A DNA stretch of 64,000 bases from Pedobacter hiemivivus (GTDB lineage: Bacteria > Bacteroidota > Bacteroidia > Sphingobacteriales > Sphingobacteriaceae): positions 124,001 through 188,000 of the forward strand of contig NZ_SJSM01000006.1 in assembly GCF_004331685.1 (NCBI RefSeq). The letters are read 5' to 3'. Within the stretch, counting starts at the first letter, position 1. Each line of letters starts with the position of its first letter. The translations under genes and the position numbers were made by a program. Below the pieces are notes generated by a model, which was not told the origin of the DNA, ran no database searches, and worked only from the letters and a program-made list of their open reading frames with translations. Below, in pieces: positions 61,840 through 64,000 of the stretch.

Positions 61840-63882
61840 CTACGACTTAGCAAATCTTTCTTCAAACATTTTTTCCATGGCAAACATTTCATCCCGCAAA
61901 CGGGCAGCCAATAAAAAGTCCATATCTTTTGCCGCTTTACTCATGTCCTTACGCGTTTTATCAATTGACTTCTGCATTTCAGCTTTGGTCATGTATTGTA
62001 CGATCGGATCAGCGGCCATGCTCACTTCATCTACTTCAACATAGGCTTTGGCACGTCTCGTCTCCCCCGAAGAGAAATCGAGCACCGAAGTTTGTTCGAG
62101 TATCGCTTCCCTACTTTTACCCACAGTTTTAGGTGTAATACCGTGTTCAAGGTTGTAAGCAACTTGTTTCTCTCTACGTCTATTGGTTTCCTCTATGGTA
62201 CGGGACATGGAATCGGTCATCTTATCGGCATACATAATTACCCTTCCTCTATCATTTCTGGCGGCCCTACCAATGGTTTGAATCAGGGCACGATCTGAAC
62301 GAAGGAAACCTTCTTTATCCGCATCTAAAATAGCAACAAGGGACACCTCCGGCAAGTCTAACCCTTCTCTTAACAGGTTAATCCCGATCAACACATCAAA
62401 CTCGCCCAAACGTAGGCCGCGCAAAATCTCTACCCGTTCTAGTGTTTTCACTTCAGAGTGAATGTAACGAACTTTAATATTCAATCGATCCATGTACTTG
62501 GTCAACTCTTCGGCCATCCGCTTAGTTAGGGTGGTGACCAATATCCGGTCGCCCATTTTAATGGTCTTGTCAATTTCATCCAGCAAATCATCAACCTGGT
62601 TAATGGCCGGACGCACCTCAATTAAAGGATCTAGCAATCCTGTAGGCCTAATCACCTGCTCGATAACGACACCTTCCGATTTTTGCAATTCATAGTCTGC
62701 CGGCGTTGCACTCACATAAATTGTTTGTGGTGCCAGGGCTTCAAATTCATCAAAATTCAGGGGTCTATTGTCTAATGCCGAAGGCAGACGGAAACCGTAT
62801 TCAACCAGCGACAACTTCCGCGATCTATCGCCACCGTACATAGCTCTAATTTGAGGCACGGTAACATGGCTTTCATCAATCACCATTAGATAATCATCTG
62901 GAAAATAATCCAGCAAACAGAAGGGACGCATACCGGGCGATCTGCCATCGAAGAATCTGGAGTAGTTCTCAATACCTGAGCAATAACCCAATTCTTTCAT
63001 CATCTCGATATCGAAATTCACACGCTCTTCCAGCCTTTTTGCTTCCAGCATATGCCTGTCGCCAATCAATTGGTTTTTGCGAACTTCCAGTTCTTCTTGT
63101 ATCCCCCAGATGGATGAAGTAAACCTATCCTTAGGGGTAACAAACAAATTGGCTGGGTAAATGGCCATATCTTCCAGCTTTTCCAGTGTTTTCCCCGTCA
63201 CCGGATCGATCACCGTTAGCTCTTCAATATCATCACCGAAAAAAGAAACGCGGTAAGCGCTATCCAGGTATGCTGGAAAAATATCTACTGTATCTCCTTT
63301 GACCCTAAACGTTCCTCGTTTAAAATCATTGGTGGTACGTGCGTATAAAATCTCTACAAGGCTATGTAAAAAAGAGTTTCTGGAAATCCTTGTCCCTACA
63401 GAAAAGCGGAATACTGATCTTGAAAAATCTTCGGGATTACCCATACCATAGATACAGGAGATAGAAGATACAACAATAATATCCCTGCGACCAGACATCA
63501 GAGCAGATGTAGTCCGCAGCCTTAATTTTTCTATTTCCTCATTGATACTTAAATCCTTCTCTATATAAGTGTTGCTGCTGGCAATAAAGGCCTCAGGCTG
63601 ATAATAATCGTAGTAGGATACAAAATAGTTCACTGCATTTTCGGGGAAGAATTGTTTAAACTCTCCATAAAGTTGGGCAGCAAGGGTTTTATTGTGACTC
63701 AGAATTAGTGTTGGTTTTTGGGTTTCCTGAATAACGTTGGCAATGGTAAACGTTTTTCCGGAACCTGTTACGCCTAATAATGTCTGATAATGCTCATCGC
63801 TATTTACACCTTCAACTAGCTGTTTAATGGCAGTTGGCTGGTCTCCAGTGGGACTGTAATCGGAAACAATATTAAATTTCAT
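61840..63882 (-). CDS. uvrB: UvrABC system protein B
   Basis: The 680-residue DNA-repair helicase has Walker A GVTGSGKT (39-46 region), the beta-hairpin region YYDYYQPEAF with TYIEKDLSINEEI, the DEAD-like box MVIDESHVTVPQI, motif VI TIGRAARNDRGRVIMYADKM and a C-terminal UVR domain (DMDFLLAARLRDEMFAMEKM). UvrB receives damaged DNA from UvrA and positions UvrC for the cuts. Length is normal. It begins a short unit with the YwbE gene. Confidence 0.97.
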   Translation of the reverse strand: MKFNIVSDYSPTGDQPTAIKQLVEGVNSDEHYQTLLGVTGSGKTFTIANVIQETQKPTLILSHNKTLAAQLYGEFKQFFPENAVNYFVSYYDYYQPEAFIASSNTYIEKDLSINEEIEKLRLRTTSALMSGRRDIIVVSSISCIYGMGNPEDFSRSVFRFSVGTRISRNSFLHSLVEILYARTTNDFKRGTFRVKGDTVDIFPAYLDSAYRVSFFGDDIEELTVIDPVTGKTLEKLEDMAIYPANLFVTPKDRFTSSIWGIQEELEVRKNQLIGDRHMLEAKRLEERVNFDIEMMKELGYCSGIENYSRFFDGRSPGMRPFCLLDYFPDDYLMVIDESHVTVPQIRAMYGGDRSRKLSLVEYGFRLPSALDNRPLNFDEFEALAPQTIYVSATPADYELQKSEGVVIEQVIRPTGLLDPLIEVRPAINQVDDLLDEIDKTIKMGDRILVTTLTKRMAEELTKYMDRLNIKVRYIHSEVKTLERVEILRGLRLGEFDVLIGINLLREGLDLPEVSLVAILDADKEGFLRSDRALIQTIGRAARNDRGRVIMYADKMTDSMSRTIEETNRRREKQVAYNLEHGITPKTVGKSREAILEQTSVLDFSSGETRRAKAYVEVDEVSMAADPIVQYMTKAEMQKSIDKTRKDMSKAAKDMDFLLAARLRDEMFAMEKMFEERFAKS

Positions 63883-63963
63883 CCGTAAAGTATATTTAAG
63901 ACAGGCACTCCTGTTCTGAAGAACCTGGAACTATCAAATATAAGGATAATTTATTTTGGGCAT

Positions 63964-63999
63964 AAAAAAAACTCCCCTGGACAATCGTCCAAAGGGGAG
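63964..63999 (-). terminator. Rho-independent terminator of a gene beyond the right edge
   Basis: CTCCCCT pairs with AGGGGAG-type sequence around GGAC/GTCC (63972-63999), and on the minus strand the stem is followed by eight T residues (63964-63971). It would end a minus-strand gene that lies to the right of the window, just before the uvrB promoter. Confidence 0.75.
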
Positions 64000-64000
64000 C

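Overview
The window comes from a Bacteroidota chromosome, most likely a Sphingobacteriaceae genus such as Pedobacter. The evidence is two SusC/SusD loci each with an ECF sigma factor and FecR anti-sigma factor, TAnnTTTG-type promoter boxes, many Spase II lipoproteins, and typical housekeeping neighbours (DUF4834, YwbE, YfhO, DUF2480, DUF3108, DUF3109). No tRNA, rRNA or CRISPR array was seen. Nearly everything is on the minus strand.

Layout by position. (1) 1-11491: polysaccharide-utilisation-type locus 1, read right to left as sigma factor, FecR, SusC, SusD, TlpA-like lipoprotein and a regulator-propeller sensor cut by the left edge. A plus-strand Fic gene sits between sigma factor and FecR. 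(2) 11636-27197: locus 2, read right to left as sigma factor, FecR, SusC, SusD, DUF4843 lipoprotein, PKD-like lipoprotein, TlpA, a DsbD-alpha-type protein, a GH29 alpha-L-fucosidase and a PDZ serine protease. (3) 27239-37282: an AT-rich island bounded by two near-identical copies of the 5' end of an aminopeptidase P gene, exactly 9800 bp apart, with a third decayed copy inside. It holds two opposed cassettes of exported proteins (thioredoxin-DUF1573 lipoproteins, a beta-propeller lipoprotein, a second thioredoxin-like lipoprotein and two cysteine-rich proteins carrying fungal-type CBM1 modules), a small HTH gene, a TlpA gene fragment and a frameshifted IS21 element with a 6-bp target duplication. 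(4) 37088-38863: the intact pepP-type gene. (5) 39154-47002: an eight-gene operon encoding uptake and complete non-phosphorylative breakdown of L-fucose, plus a second GH29 fucosidase. (6) 47432-63882: cell-envelope and housekeeping genes (rfbA, lptC, coaX, PpiD-like foldase, LpxH-like phosphoesterase, glycosyltransferase, YfhO, uvrB).

How it fits together: locus 2 could bind and import a fucosylated glycan and release fucose through its GH29 enzyme. The fucose operon would take the sugar to pyruvate and lactate. Locus 2 and the island are both rich in thiol-disulfide proteins. In the island these lie next to the cysteine-rich CBM1 proteins, so a dedicated oxidative-folding role is a reasonable inference.

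Most interesting points: CBM1 modules with the exact fungal cysteine spacing in bacterial lipoprotein or secreted proteins; cassettes stacked at the pepP 5' end; and a family of large intergenic stem-loops whose helices are kept by compensatory base changes, two on each side of the fucose operon.
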